DNA from: Kappaphycus alvarezii
Taxonomy: Eukaryota > Rhodophyta > Florideophyceae > Gigartinales > Solieriaceae
Assembly: GCA_002205965.3 (NCBI GenBank)
Contig: NADL03000462.1
Location: 124,001 to 188,000, forward strand
Reading direction: 5' to 3'
DNA length: 64,000 nucleotides
The translations under genes and the position numbers were made by a program. Under the pieces are notes generated by a model. The model did not search any database, was not told the origin of the DNA, and saw only the letters and a list, made by a program, of their open reading frames with translations. Below are positions 11,230 to 25,000 of this stretch, piece by piece (position 1 is the stretch's first letter; every line of letters begins with the position of its first letter).

Positions 11230-14200
11230 TGAGCTAAATTTACTTCAGGTACGACCCCTGCATTTCACATCGCGACAAGTTTCATGATAAACGCGAAAAA
11301 AAGCTCAAAAGCTTCTTCTTTGCATAGCAATACGATTTATTCCTCCACATTGTCGCAAGATCAGTTAACGCCAATGTTTCAGAGCGGAATCTCAAAAAGG
11401 CTCTTTTCGCACAAGTAGTGAGTATTCAATGCACATAATACCTCTTGATATACTCAAAATAATGAAAACCCATTTGTAAGAAAAAAGTTTTTCGATTGCT
11501 CGAATCGCATTGTATCCCAAACAATGCTACTTTTTAAGGTACGGTTGAAAAATTAATTGAGAGATAAGTGTTATCAGATGATATTTTTCAAGAAATCAAC
11601 ATCAAATTGATTTTTTTTTCTCCTGAAAGAAACGGAAAAGAGGCAACAAACCCACAAATTATCATCTTATAGCAATAATGTCTGGCTTTCTGTGGTGAAA
11701 AGAGCTTAGAAAAGCTCTAAGTTCGCAAAGATCTTTAGACACCAATAAAAACTGATAAAAAGCGATCAATCATTTGGAATAGAAAATGTCGTGGAATCCA
11801 AAAGTTCAAGCTTCTTAGATAAGGAGAGTATGAAGATGAATTAATGCCTTGTTTTTTTGGCTCCAATAAGAAAAGATGGTAATATGAAAGGAAGTACCCT
11901 GATTTTGAAGAGTATCGAATACAGATAGACCTATGAAAAGCATCTACATAGGCTAGATGCTTAAATAAATTCGGATATCAGCAACCGCAGGCTCGACTGG
12001 GATGAAAATCTTCCAGAGCCATAGCAATAGAGATATAGTAGGAGTAGTTTAAGAATTAACATGCAGGAGAAAAAGCAGCTGGTCGCAGTGCTCGAATTGA
12101 TGGCTAGAAATATATAGGAGTACATCTTTGGTCCCCTATTATTGAATTCAGTTATACGGGATAACAATGCAGCCAGCAGCAAAAGATAATCACTAATGGG
12201 GAAATGATGAGTAAATAATTTGAAGATAAAGAGAGTATCATGACAAAAACGAAGAAACATGGGGAGATCTGTGTGTGTGACTTGCGGCTGTAGACACGAT
12301 TGTCTGAGACATTCTCCTGGAGCAGATTTACGGAACCCGTCTATTTGACTGCCGGTAACGATCCAATGTTTCTGCAAATTTTTCACCTCCTCTCCAACCG
12401 CTCACTCATTGGCACCTACCTGTGTGGTGCCGCATTAAAATTGCCTTTCCTTCCTATCGAGCTGTAACTGTATTCATGTGATAACTCCTGAAAAAATTTT
12501 CTGCAGTATACAGGGAGTAAGAGCCATTCCAATATAGTTTGCCTCTCCTGAGCCTCATTTATGTCAAACAATGCAGATGAATTATTTGTGATCAAAAAAA
12601 CCTCACAGAATGGCAATTTAATGCTCCTTTATCCTCATTCACCCTGAACAGAGCTGCTTTCTTTCAGATGCCACACTATATGAATATTGAGCCTCCGAAG
12701 ACAAAGGGCCACCGCCTTACTGAAAATATCACAGATTCATCCACCTTCTCCAACAAAAAAACGAACTTTCGCTATCTCCTTCTCAGTCTCTATTCTTACT
12801 TGTGCTATTGGCCAATAATTTTTTTGATTAACAAATTAATTAAAAACAAAACATTTGCATCAAAGTATCTGATTTTATGTCCGTTTATCACAATTTGGGT
12901 TTTCAAAGTCAAGAGTACCTCCGCTGTCTTGAGTAGAAGGCCAATATGAAATAACTAAGTGAAATAATTTCTGGTCCACATTTCTTTAAGATCCTTGTAA
13001 CTTTATTCCATAGACAAAAGATCAGCACGTATGACATTATTGTATGCGGTTTTGGTCATAGTATCCGTGGTAAGATCAATACATGTACGCAACCATGGCT
13101 TAAGTATATATTTTATATCTTTGCATAAATTGAATCAACACCCGCCAACTATAGAGCAGTTGCATAGCCTTTTAACGATACAAATATTGCAAATTACAGT
13201 CTTTTTTATGAATTTGGCGGACTCTAGACCCATTAAGGAAAATATTAGGCCATTGCAAGTAGTAAATGTTTCATAAGTTAAGTAGTGCATCCTTTTTGAG
13301 CTGAAAAGGACAAGAAATTATTCTAATTCGCACCTATATGCCTGTCATTTATTATTTGGTGCAGCCAATGTATACTACAAAATTATCGAGGGAGGCGCCT
13401 GCAACATGTACTGGTGCAGCATATTATGATGCTCTGGACCTCAAAAATCTTTGCTGTAATGTAGAAACGAGGTTCATTCTAAAATGCACAACAATTTAGA
13501 TGACTTCCTGGGAAAAATATCTTAAATTCGAATATAGAAGGAAATAAGTATGGATTAAAGTCTTCAGACATCATTTGTCGTCGAGATTTATCCTCTACGA
13601 GCTGTGCGACAGAAGAAGATGTTATGTGTCTAGATTCAAAGCTTTGCGCAAACTAGAGAAGAGTAAGTTGGGAATCTCCGCATTATACATAAATAAAATT
13701 TTGAGAGAAATTATGATACTGAAAAGTTCCGAGGCTTGCGTTGTGGAAAGAACTCTCGAAAGGCATATTTCATCAGTAATCTAACGCGTTTAGGCCTATG
13801 TAAGCTATCCTACGAGGATACGAATATTTATAGAGCTTTCCAGAAATATGAAGTCTAGATTAGGAGAGAGTAAAGTAATATACAAACATTCAATCCCTTT
13901 TTGAGAAGCTTTCCGTCCCAAATTTTGCCATGTTTTGGAAATATTAAGTAATTGCCGTTCTACGGGAACGGAACAGATATGAATAAAGAATAAAAACATT
14001 TGGGAAACAAAGATTAATTGGTAGTAATTTACTAAATCTGGGCGTAAATTTAGTAGTGTAAAAACTTACAATGTGGTAATAAATAGGTCAGAAAACTTTT
14101 AATTAGAAAAAGTATACCTTGAATCTCTGGGGAAAACATATTTATATACTTGAAGAAAAATTTCCAATAAAATTAGAGACGACGTTTTCACCGATATATG

Positions 14201-17200
14201 TAAAATTTTCGTATGTAATTCATATATTTGTAAGGGAAATTTCTTTGATAATGACTACTGCAGTGAAGGTAGAACATTAAATGATTGCAAATAAATTTCA
14301 AGTCAATTCAAGTTATGAAGGAATAAAACGCAATGGTTTACTATCATAACTTTTGTCCAGGTCTTAATATGGAAGTTTGAGAGATAGGCTAAGAAATATT
14401 TTAAAAAAATTTGTCATGTAAATATCTAGCTCATGAAAGTGCATAAAGCAATTTATTATAAACGTTGCAGTTACAAGGAACCGTGTAATGATTGCGGTGA
14501 AGGAGAGATAAAATTTTATGAGGGTGAGATGAATTCATTAAAAACGTTGGCTGAGATTTCCCTTTCCATTGGTAAACTTAAGTTTACCATTTCCGTCTCC
14601 TGATATCACGAAAGGCCAGTTTAATTTATAAAAAGGAATTTCTTAGTTAGATTATTTTAAAAAAATACTCAAGATATTGCAAAAAAAATTAACTTGCATA
14701 TATGTTTTAGAACAATAAAAGGAGGGGCCCTGAAAATTTTTAATCAAATCAATTTTGCTAATTTTACCGTAAGAGTACTGCAATTGAGTTTTTGAGCCGA
14801 ATAGAAAGTAGCTGGGAGTCTATTCAACGAGCAAGCGGTAGTGGAGGTGGATATCAACGCGGAATTTCGCTGAACAGGAATGGTCTGCACCTTGTAGTAT
14901 TGATCCTTGGCTCTGTTGGCACCGAACGCGACACTTCCATGATCAAAAAAGACGAACCGGAGTGTCACGCTCAGATTATAGAGATTGTAATGGGAACGCT
15001 CCTAAAAACTTATGTTATTTGGGTTACTTATCAGATTAAGAGAAATCATAATATTTTTTAGCAGCTGCGTAAACTTAGGCCAAATACCGTTTCGCCTCAG
15101 CTAAAAGGTAGCTTAAGTCGAATATTAAATCAATGTAAGCCCTGTTTCAATGAAAAGTGTGCTTCTAATTTCTCAAAATCACTCTGCAGGCACCTGACTG
15201 AAGCAAAAAACACAGGACGCTCAGGTAGTCTCACCAATTATCTCCGTTCGTACCACATGAAATAAATCAGAAGATATGGACGCCGAAGGTCAGACCGGAA
15301 ATTATCTTTCAAAATGCTCAAACAACTCCGGTCTTCACAGTTTTGAGACAAGGCCATAGTTACTCAGCAATAGCCGATGTGATATCTTTGAAATAGTTAC
15401 AATATCATACTTTTTGCCGGCAAAAGCTAGCACTAGTATATTTATTTTTATTTCGAACCTTTTTCGTTTCATATTGCAAGAAACACATGACCTCCTCGAG
15501 TTTGTAATAAAAACTATTGGCTTTTTACGAGCCAAATATTTGTTCAGTTGTATCAAGAAATCTCCATTTATGAAATGGATAAAGCTTTTCATGGTGCCCA
15601 AATTCACAAGCTACAGATTTGGTATTAGTAAGCACAAGTGGTGACCTTGTGCAACTAGGTAGAGTGCAGTATAAATTAACCTTATTGAAAAATTACTGCC
15701 CGACTTTTACACAAGTTCTTGGGAATGAGAAAAATATAATTTAATCTACAATCGGAAACCTATCAGTTTTCTTAACATGTAAATTAGCGATAAACCTTCT
15801 ATATTGAGAATTTGTCCAAATATTCGTGATTCTTGATACATAACGGATAACACTAAAAGCGACAATACCCAGCTACCTGTAAAAATTCTGAAGTATTTGT
15901 CATACATTTTGTAACGATTTTCAGTAAAACACTTCAATTGTAAGTTGAGAATAGTATGGTGAAGAAATGTTTATATTATGAATTCGTTTAGGGTGTAGTT
16001 GAGCTAAATTGTACGGACGGACTAAATTGAAATCAAGAAAGCTCAAAATAAATTTATCTGTGATAGAGATTCAAATTACAAGATCAAATCAGAATAGATT
16101 CAATATTTACCCGAATGTATAAGCTCTCGTAGGATCGGCCATACATTTAAACTTAGGTAATATTAATGCAGATAGTAGGATTTTCAAAAAAACAAGGGTA
16201 TTAAACTAATATTCAGCTTACTTTAAGCGAATAAGATATTTAAATGATGGATTTTGAGAGCTATATATGGCAGCGGTAGATATGGGAAGAATCGGGAAAT
16301 ATCATTTATGCAAGGGGAATATTAGAATTTAAAGCTCAAAATTAGAAAGCAGAATTATCTATATCATGCAGAGAAAATAAGCATTTTGGTTTATGAAAGT
16401 GGAAGCGGGAAAATGTTATATTAAAACATCTGAAATATCTCCTACGGTACATTTAATTCGGTACTTTAGACATGGTGTCAGTTTAAGTATAAAAACATTT
16501 TCTACTGAACACCATTTTATGTCTCAGATTTCTGTGATTGAACCCGTAAGAATCTTGTAACTATTTGACAAAGTATTTGGAGCAATAAAATGATTATGGG
16601 AGCTAGAAAGAGAACATTAATTATTTTATAATTGAAAACGAATCCATTTCATAAGCTCAAGTACTTTGTTAAGCCATTACCAAAAAAAATAGTCCCGTTA
16701 ATGGAAATTTGAACACATCTGGGGAATTCAAGCGGGATATTCAACGATGGTGATTTTAGGAATGATAAAGCAGAGGAATAAATGAAAAATGTATGCTTTG
16801 TTAAAATATGTACGACAAGGGAATTTTATGGTCTATTAGAATGAACTGGGATATCTATCTGGAATAAAAAATGAGTAATTACATTTAAACTTTTCCCATA
16901 ACTTCAGAAAATTTATAAACTTTTTAGAAGGCTTCTTTATTTTTTCGGGTCATTCAAAGAAAAATACTGAAATCGGAGGATGAGTTGAATGAAATAGCAC
17001 ATATTTTATTTGGACAGCAATAATAAAAAAATCTGCAGCAATGGTTATGGCCTAAAATTTGATATTGAATCAAGTTTGAAAGATTAAATTGTGATTGTTA
17101 GGGCATAATATGAATTAATATTTACATTAAACTGGGCTTCTAACTACTGGTATACATGATTAGGATAGAATTTTGCTGGAATGATTCAGGAGAGTGTTTC

Positions 17201-20100
17201 GAAAAAAAGCCACACAATTCAACATGTTCTGTAGTGATTTTAGTAATAGAGAAAGCGTCTGAGTCCAAGTTGGATGGATATTTGTTTTTGAATGAGTCAT
17301 TGCGTAGAAGCTTTTCTGCCAAATATTTTCTGATGTAATTTCGCCTGGGATATGTATCTTTTCATTCTTAAGAATATTATTAAAAAGACAAAATTTGAAT
17401 TTCTCATATCCGAGCGTCTGAGTAACCACTAATGGTAATGAGAACTTAGATGACCAATGAAATATGAAACACGGCCAAACGAAAGAACAATGAAAGATTA
17501 TGGCCTGGTTCTCAGCGAAGCATTTTTATTGAAAAGTGGAGCTTTTATACGTTTTTGTTCATCTGAAAATTTGTATTTATTTCTTTAACAGAGCGAAGAC
17601 ATAGTTTATGTAAGTAAAAACATGATACAAATGAATAAATGTACATCAAATAGTATTTCAAAAATATTTAAAGGGTCAGCACTAATCTCAAAAATACTGT
17701 AATTCATCCCAGTTAAAAAAACTAATTTGCAATTAAAGAAATATTTTAGTCTTTATTGGTGAAAATTGAACCTTTTTTGATAGTAGAATGTGCTCCAAAA
17801 TGCTTTTTTTCAACACCGATGTATTTATCAGTAAAGTTTTATGTTTCTCTGATGACATTTGAAGATTTACTCAGAGTTAATCTATTACTTGACCGTAGAG
17901 GTGATTTATATGAGGCAGAAGTCTCAAATCGTATTAAAATTGGAACTAATATTTTCCCATCGACTAAACCTGGATACTTCACAACATAGTACCTTAGTAA
18001 GCTCTTTTGGAGCCGAATATTGATTTATAAGTTGGGATTAGTTTTCTGATAACTTTTTTTGATGGAAAAATGATATCATGATAGGCAGAAATAAGTAATT
18101 ACAAGAGGATTGATATTTATCGTTTCCTTATTGCTAAATTTTCGTGAGCTGATGAATTAAACACCCTATTTATGTCTAATATGTACTATTTTATCTAAAT
18201 ATGGTTTTAAAGGCTTTCAAATAAGACCTTTTATCCATAGGAAGCTAAGTTAATCCTTAGAGGTTTCAATACTATTATATATGCCTTCATGGTACGACAT
18301 TTTCTTAAGAAAAGGCTTCAACTGGAGGCTTTTATTTCTATTGGTGACTGTAAAATATTTTGAAACAACCAGTGGTGCCCTTTTGTTTTTTCACCAAAAT
18401 TAACAGTAACATTGATCAATTTGTATATTTTTTGGTGCATAGGCTTTCTAATGAAGCCAGAGTCAGTTCTTTTACTACTCAATACTCTTATATTATGCAA
18501 TTTTTGGATTAAATACCAAATGAAAGTATAGAAATAATTTCATTTGTATTAAAGTAAACTTTTTGATCCATTGACTCGGGTATTGTGAATAGTCAGTGCA
18601 CCATCGGACAAAAATACGAATTTTGTTGAATTTTTTCATCACATCAAACCTTAGAAGGTCTTAATGAAGCGATAGTATTTATTTGGTCCCTAATTTCGTA
18701 TGGAAAGTGGTTATAGCTGATATATCTTGATAAATGAGGAGAATGAGAACTATATGGGCCTTATCGATTCTTTTTGCACCTATCTGGAATATTTTGACTT
18801 TTTTGAATGACTTACCATACATTTTACAACATTGTGTAAATAAAATATAGAGCATACTGTAAGTAAAAGATAAAACTTCAAAGAAATCACTGAAATTCTC
18901 TGAGTCGAAAAAATTATTCCTTTGACAGAGATAATTAAAAAAGGAAATGAAAATGGCAGGTATGTGCGATTTTCATCCATGATTACCCTCTGATTTCAGG
19001 AAAAATGATGTATATACATAAAAACTAGTGAAGTTAAGTTATTGTGCATTCTAAGTTGTATTCACAGAGATACAGACTCAATAGATGGAATCTTGGCTTG
19101 ATGGACAGTCTCCTGGATCCATGTCCTATGTTTCCGCAAATAGGTCTCAAATGACTTTATTGATGCCAACACATTCTTTACTATTCTAGTCGGAGAAAAA
19201 TATGATTTACATTTCGCCCATAAATTTATGAAAATTTTGGCAAAGCAATCTTAAACAGATTGCGAATATGGAATGCGTTCTCAGTTAGTAAATACTTAAA
19301 ATAGAGTAATACTCAAGGTTTAATTTTTACAGTCTATCTAAGCTAATTAAAAGACAATAACACTCCGAAATTTTCCATTCATTTCGTCTCATTACACATC
19401 CATGGACTGTGTCCTCGCAAAAAATTGCAGGAAGTACAGAAATTTAAAACCAAGAATATAAACAAATATTTATGTTGAAAATAGTGAATCCGTTCGAATT
19501 TTGAATTTAACTCGCCTTTTATGCATGGAAAAAATTTCGGCACGTACTTTATGTTTATTCCAAATGAGTGAATCAACGATCTTGGAATGAAGTCATTGGG
19601 TAAATTTCTCCAAATTTTTGAAAAAGCTCCTTTAGAAGATTTGATTTTCGGATTCCCATTTTAAATTACTTCTTTAAACGCAGGGAGTAACACCTTCCGT
19701 AAGTTGAATATTGCGTTAGAATCCATAATCTTGAAATATCCCTGTACATTAAAGGTCTGCAGAAGTAAATAAATAAGTTGCTAATGCTGCTTTCCTAGGG
19801 ATGATAATTGTTTTCCTTTCTGGCTTCAAAAGTTTCTCAACACATTTTGCAAGCTATTCGATCAGATCTAGAAATATGAAAAATTATGGGAGCTATCCTC
19901 AATGTTTTTTTCGATTTAACATTTGGAAAAGAAATAACTCAAACGTTTATAGACTAAAATTCCAAGGGTTTTTGGCGACTATTGGGTTCGCGACATTAAA
20001 CGTTCTGACAGACTTCTCGTGTTTAAGAACATAATTTCTTCTAACATATATAAATAAACCTATGGGACTATGGTATAGCGAACATTTGCAGTACATTCGG
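11230..20100. other. A/T-rich gene desert, about 9 kb
   Basis: Strongly A/T-dominated, with stops in all frames and many homopolymer A/T runs. One patch near 15140-15261 (plus) resembles a decayed BED-type zinc finger of a hAT transposase (a C-x4-C pair, then GRSGSLTNYLRSYH). A 20-base perfect palindrome sits at 14570-14589. Otherwise I see no genes, RNAs or repeats that I can support. Confidence 0.6.
14570..14589. repeat. 20-base perfect palindrome
   Basis: TGGTAAACTT followed directly by its reverse complement, with no loop. Confidence 0.85.
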
Positions 20101-20224
20101 AATGATATTTATAAATGGTAAAATTTTAAGGTAACAAATCGTTGAAGATTTCCATCTCGCCAAAAATCAAGTGATATAGTCCAGCATGAAGTGTAGTACA
20201 CTCTTTGCTTAGAGCTACGTGTAA

Positions 20225-20420
20225 GTCTGTAACATCCAAGATCATAGAGAAATACGCGCCAACTGTCGCGTCGGGAAGAGAATTTCTTACTATAGGAGTG
20301 AACAATAGCTTGAAACAGAAGCTTAGCTACGTCATTTGGTCCACACGTGCGGTGTCTGTAATATGTCGTGCCCCGTAACACGCAGAATTCAGTCTCCAGA
20401 TTCAAAATTAGATTTCCACT
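20225..20420 (-). repeat. Dispersed repeat R2, copy 2, with an open frame
   Basis: Reverse-complement match to 6890-7065. Here the minus strand carries an open frame (about 20109-20513, 134 codons, no ATG at its upstream end) that includes GTTYYRHRTCGPNDVAKLL. The product is not a family I recognise. Two diverged copies in one window argue for a transposable element rather than a host gene. Confidence 0.55.
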
Positions 20421-20550
20421 GAGCAACGCCCCCAAATAGCTGCACGTAAAAATTACAAAATTCTGGTGCAATTGGCACTCGTACTGTACTGCAACCGGCA
20501 GATCTGGTTTCAATGATCTTTTGAAGATCCAATTTTTATTCTTGCTGGCA

Positions 20551-21482
20551 CACTGCTACCAGCAGACACCGCCTTATACAGTAAGGACAATTTTATTTTG
20601 TCGCTCACCATTATTCCAGGTAGTGTACATCCTGTTTGTCCGAGAGGGGTCGAGGACTAACAGTCCGCACCACTCTGCCCCCAAATTGGACCTGATATCT
20701 TCGCAGGTGGAAGGCACCTATTGGGTCACGCGTCGACTTTACTTATCTGTAACTTGGATGTCAATTAATTGGCTGACATTGACTTTACTTACCTCGTCGT
20801 CATAGATAACCCTAACCTAGCTAACTAGTATTCATACCTACCTGGCCACCAGGGCCTCAGAATAAGTAGGCACCTCGGTGTTGGCTCTGAACCTGACTCC
20901 CAACTTCCGCCTCTGCAGACAACTTGCTAACGGCAACTTTGGTTATAGCATCGTTTATCCGCCCGGGTCCCCATTTTATTTCGCCCCTCTCTATCCAATA
21001 TTATACTACCCATTTTTTAGTTTGTTTGTGATATTTACTCACACTTGGCGCCCCGGTTTCCAGCGTCAAAAAGAATAGGACCTTCAAGGTTGTCGTTGGT
21101 GACAACATCCTTATCTCCAAAGGAGATTTTCAGCATTTCTGACCCACTAATACATCTTCTCTGTCTAATATTGCACCCCTAGTGTCGAAGGTCCTTTGGG
21201 CTCGGTTCTTATCAAGATTCTAGCAATTTGCGGGTCACGGTCCGGCCTTGCAACTCGGAGGACAATTTTACCGTCAGCTTTCCAAGGAATCACCACCGCC
21301 CAACCCCACCCTACTTCTCCACGCCGTCGGCGAGCTGTGCTCCTGCATCGAAGGGGTTTCAAAGAGAAAGAGGGTACAGCGAGCACCTTGTGAGTCTTGG
21401 TGTGTGAGTGTTGTTTTTCTCGTTGTCAGACGGGATTCCGCTCTTAGACGAGAACAACTGCGCACCGTGCATTGCATTATAG
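20551..21482 (+). repeat. Dispersed repeat R1, copy 1 (about 930 bases)
   Basis: This aligns over its whole length with the reverse complement of 53401-54327. Shared blocks include CTGCTA-CAGCAG at the left edge, ACCCTAACCTA-CTAACTAGTATT, CCCAACTTCCGCCT, TCTCTATCCAATATTA, ACATCCTTATCTCCAAAGGA, GCCGTCGGCGAGCTGTGCT and GCATTGCATTA at the right edge. No long ORF is conserved between the copies. It could be a nonautonomous DNA element or a solo LTR; I could not find a convincing target duplication. Confidence 0.8.
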
Positions 21483-21489
21483 AAATCAA

Positions 21490-21770
21490 ATAGCTGCTAA
21501 TTGATTTCAGAGCTGTTGAAACCTAAGAGATAATCACTCCTTGCAGGAGGAACAAATTTCTCGTACAGTAATATCATTGACCGTGCTCCACTTGATGTTT
21601 CAGGACATAAACTTTCAAGTGGGAAAGACCAATCGCCGTCCGTTAACAGCAGAAAGCACCTTGCTCAGCAATCTGTCGCCATCCCGAGGTCACAGCAACT
21701 GTACCTCATTCCTCGTCGAAAGCAAGCCACCACGGAGGAATGCACACAAACAGACGTTTTACGTACATCG
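21490..21770. other. Spacer, nothing recognised
   Basis: An open frame on the plus strand (21541-21888) overlaps the Tc1-like scrap but has no family signature of its own. Confidence 0.4.
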
Positions 21771-21900
21771 GGAAGAAGAATATCGGCAATCGCCCAACAG
21801 ATTTGCAGGTAAAGGAAGGTATTCACAGCCTACATCAAAAAATCAGAAGCATACCAGTACGAAAAAAAGGGAAAAAGGCGAGCAATGAAAATCCGAGATT
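21770..21900 (+). mobile_element. Tc1-type transposase helix-turn-helix scrap
   Basis: Plus-strand reading gives RRISAIAQQICR, a stop, then RKVFTAYIKKSEAY and a basic KKGKRRA run. This matches the order of the Tc1/mariner N-terminal domain (recognition helix, then Y-x-K-x-P-x-x-Y, then a basic GRPRK-like hook). Only this domain is present. The match is short, so confidence is limited. Confidence 0.4.
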
Positions 21901-21904
21901 GATG

Positions 21905-23085
21905 GAGGCTTCTCCATTCAGCCTCTAAAACGACTCTCTGCTCCGGTATGCTACGTGACTCCCTTCAAATGTGGGGGGGTAAATGTGGGGTGATTTAATA
22001 TTTGAAAGTTATGGTCGGTTGTGGCCCGGAATATCCTACAGGGTCAAATGTTAATTTCAGCAATCTGAACTCATGTATCTAACAGGCAGCGCGCGTTTGT
22101 GCTATCAATGCGTGAATCATGCCCCTTTACTTTGCGCTCGGCGTAAAACTGTCCAAACTCAGTGGCCTCGAGCAAACGAGCAAATAGACGAATAAGATCT
22201 CGACACTGATGAAAACCGTTTCAACTGCGACGGCTCTGATGGGCTTCAGTACTATTGACATGATTGAAGGAGAGGGTAATTTGTTTTATTGAAGCTTCAG
22301 CACGGAAGAAACAGTGATATGGTTCGGGATTGTTTTTGTATCTGCAGGGTCTTTAATTTATCATGTGGGAGAGGTAGTGGGTGGGTAGGCAATAATGGTG
22401 GATAAGGGCACTTTTCTTTGTCATGTAATTTCTTGTTTAAGATAGTCCAGTCAACTCGAAAACTGAGCCTACATATTCCTTGCAATAAACAAAGCCAGTT
22501 ACCTCTTGGAGAGGTTGGGCGCGCGCGAAACGAAGCCATCAGTGATGAAGTTGATCGGATGGCGAGGAGGGGGAATTAGGAAAACAAGCGCTAAATGCTG
22601 GTTTCAGTCGCGCCTGTAATGAAAGAATGGGAATTGGTTGAACTTTAGCGAAGAAAAGGCAGCATCTCCAGCTTTACTCTGAATTTCGAAGATCAACTCC
22701 CAAGTTTTCAAGACTGCAACTCTGTCTTCTTCGAATTCTGAAAGCTTCGATTATACCGTGCTGAATGCGCAGTTCAGATCCCGCCTCGCCGGAATGATCT
22801 GGCTTTGATCTGATCCAGCCATTGCTTCATCCTTGTCGGAATCCTCCAAACCCCGAACGCTGCTCATTATTTTCTGTGCCCTCGGAGTGCCTAGCTCGTT
22901 AGGCTTTGTCGCAGAAATCATCACACTATCTCGAAAGAGGTAACGCTTCTGCGGCGTGTTAGGAGAGGTCGAACGGTGGTTAGCCATGGTAGCAAAAGAG
23001 TACCAACACGTAGGACTTGTATCTTTAGACTGACATTATACGCTCCTGCGCCAGGCTGGGGCGCCGCTCCGCCGTTTCGCACTGC
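21905..23085. other. Spacer, no gene recognised
   Basis: Mixed composition. Short open frames on both strands, no domains I know. Confidence 0.45.
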
Positions 23086-23089
23086 ACAT

Positions 23090-23760
23090 CTGCCTTCCTC
23101 GTCCTCCACCCGACGGCAGCAACAAAGATGCACACGACGCACTGGAAGACCATGCTCCACCATCACCTCGGACCGCGCCTGACCTGTCAGCACTGTGCCC
23201 GCCCCTTGGACCCCCTCGGGGACCATGGCGCCAACCTCTGATGCGCCCGCTTCGGCCGTCACGACCGCCGTGACTCGCTCTGTCATGCGTTCCGGACTCA
23301 TGTTATCCGCGCCTCGGGTGTGGATACTCGGCACGAGTTCCCGCTCCTCGTCCCGTTCACCGAGCTCTGGCCAGCGCAGCGCCGCAACTTGCTGCATTTG
23401 ATATCACGGTTGTCTCGCCGTTCAAGGCGACCGAGGTTGGCGGAAGCGGTACAGACGCGGCGGTCCGCGACAAAGTTACAACAATGGAACGCAACTTCGG
23501 CCGACGCCTACCCGCTCCCTCAGGTCACCCGTCGTCTGCGCCAAACTTCACGTTTTGAGCCCCGGCGTTTGATTCCTTGGGCGCCGTTTCACATGGTACC
23601 ATAGCCTTCATTGAGGAGTGTGTCCCGCGGATAGTGCGCAAGGTGTCCGATGCCGTATCTACCAGCGGCTGAGTTGCACCGTTTGGTCATCCATTGCCCA
23701 AGATGTCCTCATGCGGGCCCACACGTCCATGGGCGACGAGGTACATCCGGTTAGCAATAG
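23090..23760 (+). mobile_element. Fossil of a reverse-transcriptase-associated tail domain, copy 1
   Basis: Plus-strand blocks read CQHCARPLDPLGDH (a C-x2-C...D-x2-GDH zinc-binding-like motif), then FDITVVSPF, then PAFDSLGAVSHGTIAF. In many protists and algae the C-terminal end of reverse-transcriptase-like proteins shows this order: a Cys/His knuckle, a nuclease-like beta strand (D-x-T-V-V-x-P), and a late D-x-LG block. The element is broken in several places and lacks any reverse transcriptase core here. It is the same domain as at 47.1-47.8 kb. I cannot say from this piece which retroelement class it came from. Confidence 0.5.
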
Positions 23761-23768
23761 CCGCATAC

Positions 23769-23795
23769 TGTACTGTACAGTACAGTACTGTAGTT
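23769..23795. repeat. TACTGTACAG-type palindromic cluster
   Basis: A short tract of overlapping TACTGTAC/GTACAGTA words directly after the tail-domain fossil. Confidence 0.8.
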
Positions 23796-23862
23796 TGACA
23801 GTGTGCAGTGCTGTGGATACCAAATACGTGAAATTCTAAAATTCTGTATCAAGTGCTTGTGA

Positions 23863-23893
23863 TTTGAACAAACAAAACAAACAAACAAACAAA
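23863..23893. repeat. (AAAC)n microsatellite
   Basis: About seven copies of AAAC/ACAA with slight irregularities. Confidence 0.85.
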
Positions 23894-23899
23894 CTCTTT

Positions 23900-25000
23900 T
23901 ATTACAGATTCACTAAACCGAGCAGGGTCACTCACGCATCAGGTGATGCGAGAGACAGGGCACGGCTGAACAAGAACTGTACACCCGACGGCCCTCAGAT
24001 GCCCCAACGTCAAGCTTATGTTCATTATTATATTATTCCACAGGTTTTAGGTGATAGATAATTCTGCGTTTCAAATGACGGTTGTTGCATGGCATGTGTA
24101 CAGCACCGTAGGGCCCACGGAATGAGCAATTGATTGGAGAGTATTGGGTTAATGGCGTCTGACAACGTGGGATGTCCGAAGCATGCCATGCGAGTAGTGA
24201 ACTGTGTGAAATATGGAAACTTTTCGGAAGGCCCTTGACGAAAGTTGTTCTTCTTTCGCTTATGGAACGAAATGGATCCAATTAATCCGCAAGATGTGGG
24301 GTACAATGAAATTATCATATATTAAACAAAAATCTCGGTCCAGATTGAGATTTCTCGACTTTCACAATCTTATGCACTGAACTGAAATTTTACAATTAAA
24401 TAAAAAGAAAAGCCATCTTCGAAAATAATATCAAGTACAAAAAAAAAGGAAATTACTGTACTAGTGGCATACTGCACTGGTCCCAGCGAACTCGGTGGGT
24501 AGCACAAACTGCATGAAATGGAATTTCATAAAATAAAAAGAAAATTGTAAAAGGACCAGCGGCAAACATTCCATAGACAGTATCGTGGAAGCCAGGAAAA
24601 GCATTACCGCTGTAACGCCAACGCCATCGACAATTGACCCGCTAGAATTACATTGCCCAAATGGCCCACCTCGTTGAGCCAAAATCGAGTAGCGTACAAT
24701 TTTCTTTCACATGCTACTTGTTTGCGTACAGTACCTGTACAGTACTTTCAGGTAGTGCGATCAAATGACACGTTCTTTATTCATTTTTTCAAGTCCCTGA
24801 AGGACCAGGTCAAATCTTACCATAGATGCAGGATCCTCATCTGTCCTCTTCAAAATAAGCCATTTTCAGTAATGATGTGTTAACCTCAGCTAGTAGAAAA
24901 AAATTAAAATTTTTCAGGACCTGCAGGCTTAATAATCATCTCAAAATTTAAGCGCCTTCCTGAAACCGACCGCGTGCACTCAACATTTGCCATTCCAAAT
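23900..25000. other. Spacer, no gene recognised
   Basis: Minus-strand frames near 24030-24320 and 24461-24682 are open but carry no signature. A short decamer cluster lies at 24726-24752. Confidence 0.45.

Noticed and set aside
22921-23397. Minus-strand ORF of 158 codons
   Set aside because: It is the complement of the tail-domain fossil, whose plus-strand blocks match a known family; the minus-strand product has no signature.
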